From Termitomyces sp. T153 (lineage: Eukaryota; Basidiomycota; Agaricomycetes; Agaricales; Lyophyllaceae): DNA of 64,000 bases. The translations under genes and the position numbers were made by a program. The DNA is taken from assembly GCA_018296165.2 (NCBI GenBank), contig JACKQL020000014.1, forward strand, positions 248,001 through 312,000, given 5' to 3'. This document shows, piece after piece, positions 43,301 to 54,616 of the stretch (position 1 is the stretch's first letter; the number at the start of each line of letters is the position of its first letter). The notes under the pieces were generated by a model. That model was not told the origin of the DNA. It was given only the letters and a program-made list of their open reading frames with translations, and searched no databases.

Positions 43301-44332
43301 GTTTGGATAGAGACTGACAATTACAGATGACCGCAATAAGGCAAAGAAAAAAGAAGAAGCAAAGAAACACAATGAGAGGTTATGGGGCCTGGAGAGGGAC
43401 CAGACCCACATTGTAGTCTACTTGGACACTTCAATGAGAGAGGAGGAGCCCAACAAAATCAGGAAAGTGGGATGGGGAATTGTAGAGTACCACATGGGTA
43501 GGGAGGTGTTTGTGGAGAGGAGAGGCTTGGGAAGTCAGGTGGAGGTATACAACACAGAACTGACTGGAATAGCAAGGGCAGCAAGAGAAGTGAGGAGATA
43601 TGTGAGGGGAAGGAACAAAATCAAACACATTCACATTTTTGTGGACAATACAGTGGTAATAACATCAGCATAACAAGCCAAAGCCAAAACCTGGCCAATC
43701 TAGCATGGTAAAGATCACACACACAATTGAAAGATATCTAGAAGAGGGTATTAACAGAATGTTTGGGGTAGAATGGTGCCCAGGACATGAAGAAGTTATA
43801 GGCAATGAGCAAGTGGATGAAGAGGCAAAAGGAGAAACAGAATTGTGGATGCCCAAGTGCACAATACTCACCAATGCCAAAAGGAGAATGAAAGAGAAAG
43901 TGTTGGAGTCTTGGGTTAAGGAATGGAAAAAAGCACTGTGGACAGGAGGATTTGCAATTGCCAACAACTTACCACTAAGATGGAAACCAAGAAAGCATGT
44001 TCTGCACACACCAAGGGGGACATTTGGAAGATTCACACAGTGCAGAACAATGCACACTCACTTTCATAGGTGAATACTATGCTAAATTTATACCTGATGA
44101 AAATATAGGTTGCATATGCAGCAAACAATACCAGACAAGGGAACACATCATACAGATGTGCCCTAAATACAATGAACACTGGAAAATACTAAAGAAGGTG
44201 AGTGAACAACCAGACCTAGGCACACTGTTAGGCACAAAAAAGGGAATCATAGCAATGGTCAAATTCCTGGAGAAGTCTGGAACATCCATGAAGACAGGAT
44301 TACCAGGAAGACAAAGCACAGAGCCCAGATAA
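40322..44332 (+). pseudogene. LINE-F1 ORF2
   Basis: Endonuclease start MKTKPIWIAQLNTNQSNIVC with the FDIILVTEPWWG acidic block. The frame is broken near 40,648-41,060. The RT runs from 41,661: RKVLGVSQQPFQAVRWAWEA; KPNKPDYSEQRVYRLIQLLE; TFDISGFFDNVNH; IPQGSPVLAIL; catalytic MYIDDG with YIDD intact at 42468-42479. RNase H runs from about 43,405 (VDNTVVI; VEWCPGHEEVIGNEQVDEEA). The C-terminal cluster is CICSKQYQTREHIIQMC at about 44,113-44,162. The product would nick and reverse-transcribe. Multiple stops and frameshifts. Confidence 0.85.
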
Positions 44333-45014
44333 GAGGATGAAGAAAACAATGAGAAAGAAGAGAGGTGGTGGCAGAGGATGGGGGGCAAGAGGAAATGAGG
44401 AGAGAAGGGGAGGAAAGGAGAGGAAAGGAGAGGGAAGGGTATAGTGGAGGTAGGGGAGGAGGGATACAAGGAGAAGAGTGATACAGGAAAAGCAAACCAA
44501 AAGCAAAGGACACAAAGGGGCAGAGCATGAACCCACACACCATGAGAGGTCAAGACACCCTGCATACATACAGATTCAAGGGAACCAACTATGATATTGG
44601 CCTTGCCACAAGCCATGAATCCAGCCTTTTGAAATCCCCTCTAGCACTCAAGGTCCTAACTCAATCTTTTGCAATGTGACCATGCTACTCACCTGCCACA
44701 TAAAACTCTGTGACAAGAATTTTATAACAACAATACTACAAGCAAAGCTACAATACATTGAGAACTAGTATTGACAGTAGGAGTAGAGTAAATACTCTAC
44801 CCCCACCCCTTAGCCCTGTACAGTGGCTTGCTGGTGGTATAAACAGAGTCCATCCATCCATCCATGCATCCATCATTCATGAATTCATCAATATCTCATT
44901 GAACATGATCTCATGATAGGCTCATCCTCCATATACAACTCCACACCAACTACTCCATTACAGTAAGAAGCTGTTGCCCCATATAGTCCAGGAACTCTTT
45001 GCAAATATCAAAAA
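44333..45014. other. LINE-F1 3' region and inter-element spacer
   Basis: Starts with a strongly purine-rich run (about 44,330-44,490). There is a minus-strand tRNA-like hint, with B-box GGGTTCATGCTC at about 44,523-44,534. A perfect 8-bp inverted repeat GTAGAGTA/TACTCTAC is at 44783-44800, and a TCCA microsatellite is at about 44,849-44,875. No coding frame. The end of LINE-F1 cannot be fixed because F2 is cut before its own 3' end. Confidence 0.45.
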
Positions 45015-45092
45015 TGCTCTTCATCTGCTACTGCCACTTGACCGAGTTTTTCCCATGGTCAAGCAAGGAGAGGAAAGGAACTTGCAGTACAT

Positions 45093-46900
45093 ATGTATGG
45101 CAAAAGCATAATAAAACAACCTAAAAAGGAGCTGAACAGGCTCCCAGTAGTACATACAGCCACTCAAACAATAGTATCACCAGCAAAGTTGACCTTAGGC
45201 AGACACAAACAACAGGAAGCAGACATGTTTGGACAACTGGAAGAACAAGAACCAAGGACACCTATGTGCCCCAGATGATGTCCAGAAGCAGGACAACCAG
45301 TCATAGAAATGGAACTGGAGTCCAAACTGGAAGAACACATGACAGTGGAGTCAGAGGCAATAGTAGTGTACCAACTCAAAAACCTACAAAGAGAGTTACC
45401 ATGTTTCTCAGACCACCATGTATGGGAAACACATGCAATGGACAGTGCATATGTGATTGCAAAGAAATTCATGCCAGAGCTCATTGAAGCCAGTGAGCAA
45501 CACCACATAGAGGAAAATGCTGATTTTGCACAAGCCCTACAGGAAATCACAGAGCTACATTCAACAGTCAAAGATTTAGCCAAGGCAATTGCCACTCTGG
45601 CAGTGCACCAGGATTCCAAACTGGAGACAGATGAGGGGAATAATAGAGGAACTTTAGAGACATTGGGAGAATCCTTGCCATGGGGCTAATTTACAAACCC
45701 ACCAAAACCAGCACAACCCAGACTAAGGTGTCAGCCCAAAGCCAACAAGTCAACTCCCACTCACCCAGAGACCAATACCACCCAGCATGCCTTATCATCA
45801 TCCCATGGGGAGAAAAGTTTGATACCAACCATTTGAACCCATGCTAGCTAGTAAACCTCATAAACAACCACCTATCTGGCTCAGATGAAACAAAGCACCT
45901 GTGTGTTGCATCTGCACACTACAACTTCAACCAGAACCTGGTAATCATGATGCAAAAAGACCAAAAAGGCAAAGAGCTACAGCAACACACAGAGTTGTTT
46001 GTTGACATATTTGGGGTGCCAGCCCACACCATTTAAATGATTACAGATAACAGACAATACAAAGTCAGAATAAATGACATATGGACTAGGAGAGACAATG
46101 AGGACAACACTCACACCCCTGATGATCTCCTAGAGGAAATCAAAAAGTTCAACCCAATCATGTCAAAGGTAAAGTTGATTAGCAAACCCAGGTGGCTACA
46201 TGCTGAAGCAGATCTAAGACAAAAGGACTACTCATTGGTAGTACTGGAGTTCACAAAAGAAGATGATGCAAATGCAGTACTTGCAACAAAATATGTAGCA
46301 ATGTACATGAACTTCTGCAAAGTAGTCCACCATGTGGACAGACCACCAAATTGCAATGCAGCAAGTGCTGGAAGCTCAGACATTACATATCACATTGTAA
46401 ACAAGCTACAAAATGCTGACTCTGCATGGACAACCACAGCAAGGCTGAACACTAACAAAAAGAATTCCAATGTATGCTCAAGGATGCAGAGACTGCTGAT
46501 CATGCAGGAAAAGGACATACCAGATGTGTGAATTGTGGTGAGGAACACCTGGCAATGGAAAGGAACCGCCTGGAAAGAAAGACATATCAAATGCTTGCAA
46601 GAGAGAAGAAAGCTGGGGGGATAGAAGGGGGAGCAGTGTTGAGAAGGAAGAAAGGAGGAAGAAGACAAACAGAAGTCCTGAGGGCTGGATAAACCAGGAC
46701 AAATGCAGAAACAGTAGCACAAGGCAAAAATAGGAACACAAATGAGGATGTGACCACAAACAGGAATACAAACAGACCCATGGCATTGGAACACCTGCTG
46801 AACAGAAAGGAGGGTGGACCATAAAGATGGGCAGATGACACAATGGAAGGACAGGAGGAAATGGAAAGAACAATGCATGGTAACATCCTAACCTTATGAA
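45093..46900 (+). pseudogene. LINE-F2 ORF1
   Basis: Starts MYGKSIIKQPKKELNRLP and parallels F1 (SPAKLTLGRHKQQEADMFGQ versus RPTLGRRKQRDIDVFGQ). The TGA at 45276-45278 follows CPR, where F1 reads RPRRNP. Later parts are at 45309-45689 and 46037-46531 (NDIWTRRDNEDNTHTPDDLL; YSLVVLEFTKEDDANAVLAT). The zinc knuckles are degraded. The end TTATGA at about 46,895-46,900 repeats the ORF1/ORF2 ATGA overlap seen in F1. Confidence 0.8.
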
Positions 46901-47086
46901 GATGAAACCTATCTGCATTGCTCAGCTTAACACCAACCACAGTAACACTGTCTGTCACATGATACTAAACACATTTATAGACAAATTTGATATAATCCTA
47001 GTCATGGAACCCTGGTGGGGAGAGATAGGCAGTGGGCAATGTGGCCTGGACTCCAATCCCACCAGTTGCCAACATTTCAAATGACA

Positions 47087-47091
47087 GGAGA
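47087..47091. repeat. Target site duplication of LTR-B1, left copy
   Basis: GGAGA at 47087-47091 is repeated at 48227-48231. The uninterrupted F1 sequence at the same place reads GACTGGAGACCAAG. Confidence 0.95.
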
Positions 47092-48226
47092 TGTCAGGTT
47101 CCGCTGACCTCGGGGGCTCAGCTGCACTAGGCGAGTCCTTACTAGGCAGGCGTGATCCCCTTGCACTGGTAGCCGAACACTCAAAGACGTTCCGGGCCCT
47201 GGTGGCTCGTGCGGGTAGTTGGGGGAATGTGATCCAGACAGATCCGGGAAGGTCCAGAGAAGTCGGATTGTGAGGAGACGAGACGGTCTTGGCGGGGTTC
47301 AGGCAGAAGGCTGTATGGGAGATTTGCGGAAGCAAGGGAGTAGGTGGCTGTGTGATCAATGGGAACGGAGCCGGGGTTTGATGGGAGATCATTTGGAACT
47401 GATGGAGTCCAGGACCGAGCGAAGAGTGAGGTTCGGACCTGATAAAGGAGTGTCGGGGTCCGTAATCATAATCGCGGAGTTTGTGAGGTCATTAGGGTCG
47501 ATGCAGACTTGGGCACAGTGGTCGGACGGAGTCACCAAGACAGCGTCAGACAAAATGGGACGGGGTTGATATAGGACAAGAGTAGATTTGAAATAGAGAT
47601 ACGAAACGATAACGAGAACGATAACGAAATGGAGATGAGACAAGACCGGGAGACTGAGATAAGACCGGGAGACTGAGATAAGGAAATGAGACACAAGACA
47701 CAAGAAGGAAACAATCAGACCATAGGTAATGTTAAACAATATCAAGACTAGGGTACGAAGAGTTACTCGATGACTTATATACTGACTACCGGAGGACTTC
47801 GGGGTACGTCGGCTGTGGCGGCGGGGCTTGGCAGAGCTCGACGGAGGGGGCGGGTGTCAGTTGTGATCGAGGATTGTGCCACGCTGATACGTTGATGGGA
47901 TCATTGGAGAACGCGGGTTGCCCCGAGGTTGTCGTGATACTCCGAAATAGGTCGGAGGAACCAGGGTGTTGAGTTGATGATGGGTGGCAAAGATCGGGAA
48001 CAGCGGGGGTGGTTCTCGAGGTTCGGGAGGCCCAGGGTAAGTGTCAGTGGCTGCGGGGCAGGCACTGAAGTTGGCCAGGGGGCTGTCGGAGTTAGCCGGG
48101 GAGGCGTCGGAGTTAGCCGAAGTAGGCACGGGGCATGGCAGAAGTTCGGCAGAGCGTTGGGGGTCCCTTTGGGGGTTCGGGGGGTTGATGGACGATGTGC
48201 GGGGTTTCGGGGAACAGGTCGTGACA
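47092..48226 (-). repeat. LTR-B1, solo LTR (1135 bp), CpG-rich
   Basis: Starts TGTCAGGTTCC and ends GGTCGTGACA, with a GGAGA duplication on each side. Matches LTR-B2 and fragments B3/B4. Orientation minus is inferred from the PPT beside B2. It keeps dozens of CpG while the surrounding LINE has almost none. It includes a 19-bp tandem duplication AAGACCGGGAGACTGAGAT (47642-47660 and 47661-47679). Confidence 0.95.
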
Positions 48227-50765
48227 GGAGACCCAGGGTAATGATGTATACCAAGAGGAAAAGAGATTTCATGGTCACATTGTGATCAGACATTGCAAAT
48301 GACCTGGATATACAAGTATTAGACATCACACAGGCTGACTAACCTACAGTAACCATAGTTATCATTTATAGCCAACTGAGGCCACCAGATGGCCAGACAC
48401 ACAAGATAGATGCAGCAGAACAGATTCAGAAACTCAGGCTGCCACAGAGTGGACTGATCATCATTAGTGGCAACTGGAATCTGCACCACCCAATGTGGAG
48501 CAAAGGAGATCATGAGCCTACAAGCAAGATGGAAAACCTGGTCTAATGGATGCAGAACCACAACTTCACATACTGAACACAAAGGGCAAGTGCACCTACC
48601 ATGAACACAGAAGGAGAGGAGCAACATCCATCATAGACCTGACATGGGCAAACCTGGAGGCCATCATGCTGGATGCCACAAAAAAATGGGTAATAGACCC
48701 TAGCTTAGCATGTGGATCCTACCAATTTGCCCTGAAGTGGATCATAGACCACAGATTCACAGAAGTTCAAAATGTAATGGGCAGCAGATTCAACTTCAAA
48801 GACACAAAGCCAGCAAATTGGAAGGATGCATTTGAAAACAAGATAAACAGACATACAGAGAGATGGGTAGCACTACAAAATCTAGAAGCTGACCACACCC
48901 CAGAGGATTTAGATAAGGATGTGAAACTGATAACTGAAACAATGGAGAAAGTGATGGAAAGCACAGCAAAGAAGAGAAAACCATCTATGAAGGAAAGGCA
49001 TTCTGCTACCCATAGTCAGATGGGTGGCATCCTCTCTGAGTGAAAGGCAAGCAGCAGTTTGCCTCAACAGAATCTACAGCAGCATGAAACCAGTCAGAAA
49101 CAGCATTCCACAGGGCTCACTGGTCTTGCTAATACTATCAATAGACTATTATAGTGAACTCCTCAAACTCATGGAGTCAAGACAGTTGAGACCAATTGGC
49201 TCCATATGGCCAATACTGAGGGGTAGCCAACCAACCAACAACACACTTAGTATGTATATTGACAATGGTACACTCATGACATTGTTGAATTCTCTAGATG
49301 TCAATGTAAGACAGCTACAAGAGGCCTTCATCTTTGCAAATATGTGGATTGATAGAGTTGGACTTTTGATGGTCCCAGAAAAAATAGAACTGATGCATCA
49401 CTTGTGGTGCCAGACTTCCTGCTGATTAGGCTGCCAAAACTGGATGGCATAGAGACCATCATCTTGGCTGGAGAAACCATCTAAATACTTGGACTACACA
49501 TAGATAGAAAACTGACATTCAACCAGCATGTCCAGAAGATGGCATACAAAATGCAAAGAAGACAGTTGCAGGTACACAAATGCTGGCCAACATGATATGT
49601 GGAGTCAGCCAGTCTCAACTCTGCACAATGTATAAGGCATGCATGGTCACACTCATGACATATGCCAGCCCAATATGGTGGACAGGCAAGAAAATGCACA
49701 GAAACAAGCTGGAAAAGGTACAGAACAAGGCACTCCAACATATAGCAGGAGCTTTTAGAACTGCACAGGTAAAGGTGCTGAAAATAGATATGGCAGTTCT
49801 TCCAATTGAGCTGACAATGCAACTGACAGCAGAGAGTTATGCTAACAGATTACACAGGTTAAAGCACACTAATCCAACAATAGAACAACTCACAGATGAA
49901 TGGCACCATGGTAGGGAGGCAAGAAACCCCCTGCCACTACTACACAGGACCAAAGCTCAGAGGAAAGGGGCTAAGAAATCATGCAACTTGAGCATACTGT
50001 GAGATTGATGTACAGACCAACAGAAGGAGAAGTCATAGACCCATTTGTTGTGCCCCCTTGGTGGAAAATGGCAAAAGACCAGCCTCACAGATTACAATTG
50101 TGGGAGCACCCCCAGTTTGCAAGAAGGGAGAAGAGGCCAAAAAGCATAACAAGAAGGTAGAGGAACTTAAAAAGGACAACTCATGACTTCCAATATATTC
50201 CAATGGTTCCATGTGTGAGGAGGAAGATGGGAGTGATAGGACAACTGGGTGGGGCATAGTCAGATACTACCTAGGCAACAAGATATTCAAGGATTAGGCC
50301 AGATAGCTGAAGTATATGATGCAGAACTAACAGGCATAGCCCAAGCAATAAAGGCAGCCAAGGAATATGCAGACCAGAATGGAAGGTTAAAGCATGTTCA
50401 CATCTATGCTGACAACATGGCAGCAGTAACATTGGTGTAAACCTAAACCCAGACCAGGACAGCTTCAGATGATAAGGACCATGTAAGCAGTGGACAGTTT
50501 TTTAGACCAAGATGGTGAAAGAACAGTAGACTTAAAATAGTGCCCAGGCCACAAGGAAGTTGTTGGTAACAAGAGAGTGGACAAAGAGACCAAAGCTGGT
50601 GCAGAGATGTGGATGCAGGACCACACAATGCTAACAAACACTAAAAGAATGACAAAAGATAAAGCACTCAACAGATGGAGAAAAGAATGGCAAAGATCAC
50701 CACCATCAGGTGGATTCACAATTGCAGACAGGCTAGAACCTTGATGGAAGCCAAGAGAACATGTC

Positions 50766-51713
50766 TGTCAGGTTCTGCTGATGACGGGGGCTCAGCTACA
50801 CTGGCGAGTCCTTACTAGGTGGATGCAATGTCCTGCGCTTATAACCAAGCGTCCAGGATTGGTGCAGAGGGACTTGCGAGGGGGAGCTAGGGGGTGGTCC
50901 GAGCAAGTCCAGAGTGGTTTGGGAGCATCTAAGACCAAGTATACTAGTTGTCAAACCTGGACGGGCACCGGAACAAGTTCATGGGCATGCAAATAGAATG
51001 CAGGGTAAGTGGAGGCTTTGCGGTTGATGGGGGTGGAGCTGGAGTTTGATGGGAGATCACCAAGATGTGAGGGGTTCCTGGGCCAAGCGGGGAGCAAGGT
51101 CTGGGGTTGTCGTAAGAATGTTCGGGTCATAGCATGTGTGCAGAGTTTGTACTGATGTTGGAGATGAAAGGAACTTAAGAAGACAAAGGAAATATACACA
51201 GTCAAGACAAGACAGAGATGAGGCAAGAGGAGACAGAGAAAAGAGATAGATTTGAAACTAAAAATAGAGACAGTGACAAGACAAAAGACAAGACATAGGA
51301 AACCAGTAAATGCAATATCAAGACTAAAGTACTAGGAGTTACTCTATGGCTTATATACCTACTACTGGGTGGCTCTAGAGGGCAGAGGATACAGTGGCAG
51401 GCTTGACGGAACTGCGTGGAGTTGACAGTTGTCAGGTGTGATCTTGGAGTGGGCTGTAGTGACATTCTGATGGGATCAGTTGGAAAGCGGATAGTTCCAG
51501 GGTTGGGGAAGCCTTGGGAGTCCAGGGGAATTCAGGGGATGTATCAACTGCTGTGGAGAAGGTGTTGGAGTTGATCAAGGAGCCATCAGGGTTTGCCAAG
51601 GAAGTGTTGGAGTTGCCCGAAGTGGGCCCAGAGGGTGGGCAAGGGTTGGGGAGTTTGGCAGAGCATTGGGGGGGCTGGGGGCAGTGTCGGGGTCTAGGGA
51701 GTGGGTCGTGACA
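50766..51713 (-). repeat. LTR-B2 (3' LTR of a truncated minus-strand element)
   Basis: Starts TGTCAGGTTCTGC and ends GGGTCGTGACA, 948 bp. Immediately to its right is the inverse complement of a polypurine tract, so it is the 3' LTR of an element whose body should extend rightward. Only a short remnant is left. Left flank is LINE-F2 sequence; no matching 5-bp duplication on the right. Confidence 0.85.
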
Positions 51714-51724
51714 TCACCCCCCTT
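51714..51724 (-). promoter_or_regulatory. Polypurine tract of the B2 element
   Basis: Minus strand GAAGGGGGGTGA directly upstream of TGTCACGACC. Same form as the PPTs of C1 and C2, indicating a Gypsy-type element. Confidence 0.75.
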
Positions 51725-52104
51725 CAGCGTTGAGACCCTTGAGACACAGGGCACAGTTTGGGGATTGGTGGGGCGTGGGAATCGAAGTCAAGCAATATTG
51801 ATCAGACCACAGTAGCGGCAGCAGCATGGGGAACAAAGTCAAACCATGGCCGCTGCTCCTCAGGGGGTTCTTTCCTAGTCATTGAAAAGGATCAGACATA
51901 CTCTGGGGTTCCCAAACTTTTCCAATGTCATCTTCTGTGTATTTTCCAGTAGCATCCTCATCCCCATTGGCACATACCTCAACTTCTTCCTCAGAGGACT
52001 CTGAGGGTTGGCAAGACCATAGGTGGGTGCAGGCAATGTACCATAGTCGTAAGTACCATCTCTTGCTTGTTGTGGCTGGAGTGCTTGAATAAGTCCCATC
52101 AGAG
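51725..52104. other. Remnant of the B element body or leader of the next gene
   Basis: On the minus strand the first 40 bases read as the end of a Gypsy polyprotein (CVSRVSTLKGG-like). Beyond about 51,780 a minus frame (51875-52141) and the plus strand both lack known motifs. It probably includes the upstream part of the cysteine-cluster gene. Confidence 0.35.
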
Positions 52105-53226
52105 TTGTTGGCAGTGGTAGCGGGCCCCTCGGGGCTTTCATCAGAGGAGGCTCCAGTGCAGTCGGTGGAGGAAATGGTCCTTGCTTCTTGTTACAGGTCT
52201 GGTATTGTCCCCGGGGTGGTCTGCCCCATCCCTATGGGGTCAAGAGTCATGCAGGTGGATGTGATGCTGGAGTACTTTGCAGAGGCCACAGGGCAAGCAA
52301 GAGCTCCCCTGATGTTAGAGTGGTGTCAGGTGGTGGCCCCAGTGTATCATTGGCATGTCCCTTCCCTATCAAGCTAACCCACATTTCTAGTGTGCGTCCT
52401 GTACCTGGTGGGGTGAACAGTGCAAGTTTGAGGAGCCCATGCCAGGAGTGTGGTGGAACACATCAGTGTGTCTCCTATGTCGCTCATGGCATGAGAAGTG
52501 CTCTGTCACTCTGAATTGGTGTGCTGCTTGCATTGCGGCAGAGCAGGGGTGGGACTGCAAGTGGGTTGCAGCGCAGTTGGAGGAGGGTCAGAGGGGTAGG
52601 GTCTCAGGGAGGGGTTCCAGGGTAGAGGGGGGAGTTGGTGTGGGGCAGCCCTCAATGAAGGTTGGGCCCCCACAGGGTGGGCAGAGGGAGGGGGCCCCCA
52701 CAACGCATGACAAGGGTAAATGGAGGGCGTCCCCCTTGCCAGAGGTGGGGCCTAGCAAGCAGGCACAGGGGGAGCTGGCGATGGCGGGCCCTCCAGGTCC
52801 CACAGTGTATTCCCCGACTTCTGGGGCCTTGGTTGAGCAGTCTGCAGGAGGGTCATGGTTGGTTGCTGAGACTTTCCTGCAGTGTCAGGTGGAGGAGTTG
52901 GAGAGGTTGTTGGCCACATGCAGGGAGGAAGTTTGTAGGGTGGGGGAGGAGAGGGACAGGCTTTGGAGGGCACTGGACGAGGCTTGGAAGGAATGGGACT
53001 TGGTGCATAGGGATAAAGATATTGCCATGGGGACTGCCACAGAGCAACTGTCACAGCTTCAAGAGCTGCGAGCGCACATGAGGCCATTGGAGGCATGGGC
53101 AGAGGCAGCGGGGCAATGATCAGAGGGGTCGGGGATGCGGGGGACTCAGCGGGGCTCCAGTGCGGAAGTGACCCAAGTGACAGCGGAGAGGGTGCGGCAG
53201 CAGGAAGAGTGGCTTGCCAACAAGGC
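52105..53226 (+). pseudogene. Repetitive-type protein with triple cysteine modules and coiled coil
   Basis: Exon A is open from 52105 to 52341 (first ATG 52174). A 49-nt intron at 52342-52390 has donor GTGTAT, branch-like CTAAC and TTCTAG acceptor, phase 0. Exon B then starts CASCTWWGEQC and continues to CLLCRSWHEKC and CAACIAAEQGWDC: three CX2CX6-8C modules. The last two together fit CX2CX6CX6CX2CX8C, the spacing of a fungal Zn2Cys6 binuclear cluster. A Gly/Pro/Lys-rich linker follows, then a long charged heptad region (VEELERLLATCREEVCRVGE; ERDRLWRALDEAWKEWDLVH) typical of a coiled coil. The frame shifts near 53,110 and then reads to LANKAVMCSYAT, where LTR-A2 begins. Related ORFs recur in mushroom genomes (from memory); function unknown. 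Confidence 0.6.
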
Positions 53227-53228
53227 GG

Positions 53229-54362
53229 TGATGTGCTCCTATGCCACCTAGTGCCATGCAGGAAACCTAAAAAGAGGACCTAACACTAGTCACTAGATAG
53301 AGTAGCTGGCAGTAGGAAGTTAATAGTTGAGGGCAAGTCAGTAACTGTCCCAGAGAACTAGAGTGAAAGTTACGTTGTGGAGTGAAGTCGATAGAAGTTG
53401 CTATTGCTAGCAGAAGTCGCTAGTAACAATCAGGAAAGAAAAAGGGTAAAAACAAGTAATGTTGCTAAGACAAAACGCCCTCCTAACAGAGGTAGTGGAG
53501 AGTGAGGGAATAGGGTAGAGACAGGGAAAGGCAGTAACAGGAAGACTAAAATTAAGGGATGAACATAAACTGGTTGCTAGCCATAGTTGCTAGCATCATT
53601 AAGTTGGATTAACTAAAATAGGCACCCGCAGTTGGCACCACACTAAATCGAGGTCAAAGTCAAGGAGGCTTATCACTAAGCCTGGGTTGAAGGTGATAAA
53701 AAGAGCAAAAGAGGCAAAGTGAAATCTCTTGCTGGTAAGCTCAAAGATAGCAGTTCTCCAATTGTTCTTTTTTTTTTTTGTGTCTATGTACAGTCAGTAT
53801 TTATATGTTTCAAAGTATAGTATGGGAAAGTAAACAAATAGGCACCACTAGCAACGGCGTCTGTCACTGTGTTCAGGGTGCATACAAGGCGTCAGTCTGT
53901 AACTAAGTGAAGAATCATAGGCGGAGTCTTGGTGGCACTTAATTGCGAATGAAACCAAAAAGTAACGAGTCCAATGTCAACACCCAAAGCATAGACGCCG
54001 TTCAAGTATGTTGGTAAGCTTGGCAAACAAAATGATAGTAAAAAGGTATGCGTCTGATAACTTGTCCATATATGGTAGAAGAACGTCGTCTTGTTCACCA
54101 GGATCACTAGGGTTGCTAATAATTGTCACTAAGGGGTCTAGGCCTTGATGATCTAGGCCCAAGCTCCAGACTCCATGTGATATTTCTCATGCTCAATAAG
54201 TCTCGTAGTTGCTAGGGTCTTGTGCCTTGGTCCAACCCTCAGGCTCGGTCCCATGTGCTGAGTGTTGTGACTTGTGTCAAATACAAAGTAGTCAGCTGCC
54301 GCTAAGTCTGCAATGCCAAAAGAATGCCAAAAATGGTGCTCAGCAATAACTGGGGCTCATCA
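53229..54362 (-). repeat. LTR-A2 (1134 bp)
   Basis: Starts TGATGTGCTCC and ends GGGGCTCATCA. Matches LTR-A1 along its length, including the promoter block (minus strand TATAAATACTGACTGTACATAG, about 53,783-53,804). Flanks GGCGG and CCGCT show no direct duplication, although CGG...CCG extends the inverted ends. A run of about 13 T lies near 53,768-53,780. Confidence 0.85.
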
Positions 54363-54589
54363 CCGCTTAGTGCTGGCAACTGATGCAGGACTTGCTGCTC
54401 ATTTTTGTGGCAGAGGCACTTCGTTGTTGTTGTTGTTGTTGCCACCATCATTGCCACCATCCTCATTGCTCTCCACCCACTCCTTACTCTTTGCCTTAGC
54501 ACCCCTACTACTCCCACTTCTCACCTCCTCCTGCAATGTCAGCAAGCTCAAGCTAGAAGGCTTGATCCCAATGGGCTCCCCTCTTCTCA
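54363..54589 (-). pseudogene. Fragment with polyasparagine/TTG repeat
   Basis: A minus-strand frame at 54399-54590 reads a Ser/Lys/Glu-rich peptide followed by an asparagine run encoded by about seven TTG repeats (54,419-54,441, plus reading). No domain. It may be a further piece of the cysteine-cluster protein family, split off by LTR-A2. Ends near the start of C2. Confidence 0.35.
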
Positions 54590-54616
54590 ATAACTCCTGC
54601 TGTCACTCCATAAAAG

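Larger units (their letters stand above)
37200..44600 (+). mobile_element. LINE-F1, non-LTR retrotransposon carrying LTR-A1
   Basis: ORF1 at 37303-37913 continued at 39051-40325, with LTR-A1 between. ORF2 at 40322-44332 has endonuclease, reverse transcriptase, RNase H and a C-terminal CCHC cluster. The 5' leader near 37,245-37,302 aligns with that of copy F2 (about 45,030-45,092). The part left of LTR-A1 is CpG-rich; the part to the right is CpG-poor. Several stops in ORF2, so inactive. Confidence 0.85.
45015..50765 (+). mobile_element. LINE-F2, second copy of family F, internally deleted, carrying LTR-B1
   Basis: ORF1 45093-46900 and ORF2 46896-50765, the latter interrupted by LTR-B1 (47092-48226). 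Compared with F1 about 0.95 kb of the RT is missing at about 49,015. The copy is cut at 50765 by LTR-B2. CpG-poor throughout except LTR-B1. Confidence 0.85.
46896..50765 (+). pseudogene. LINE-F2 ORF2, interrupted and internally deleted
   Basis: The endonuclease start MKMKPICIAQLNTNHSNTVC with FDIILVMEPWWGEIGSGQCG is broken by LTR-B1 and resumes at 48,232. It continues with DLTWANLEAIMLDATKKWVI (about 48,636). At about 49,015 it jumps to SERQAAVCLNRIYSSMKPVR of the RT. The catalytic block reads YIDN at 49255-49266 instead of YIDD. The thumb and RNase H remnants (LKHVHIYADNMAAVTL, about 50,390-50,437) follow to the LTR-B2 junction. Confidence 0.8.

Noticed and set aside
44849..44875. CRISPR-like short repeats
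   Set aside because: TCCA repeats form a plain microsatellite without spacers, and the genome is eukaryotic.
53768..53780. Poly-T as a Pol III terminator or LINE poly-A tail
   Set aside because: It lies inside LTR-A2 at a place where A1 has mixed sequence, so it is a local homopolymer expansion.
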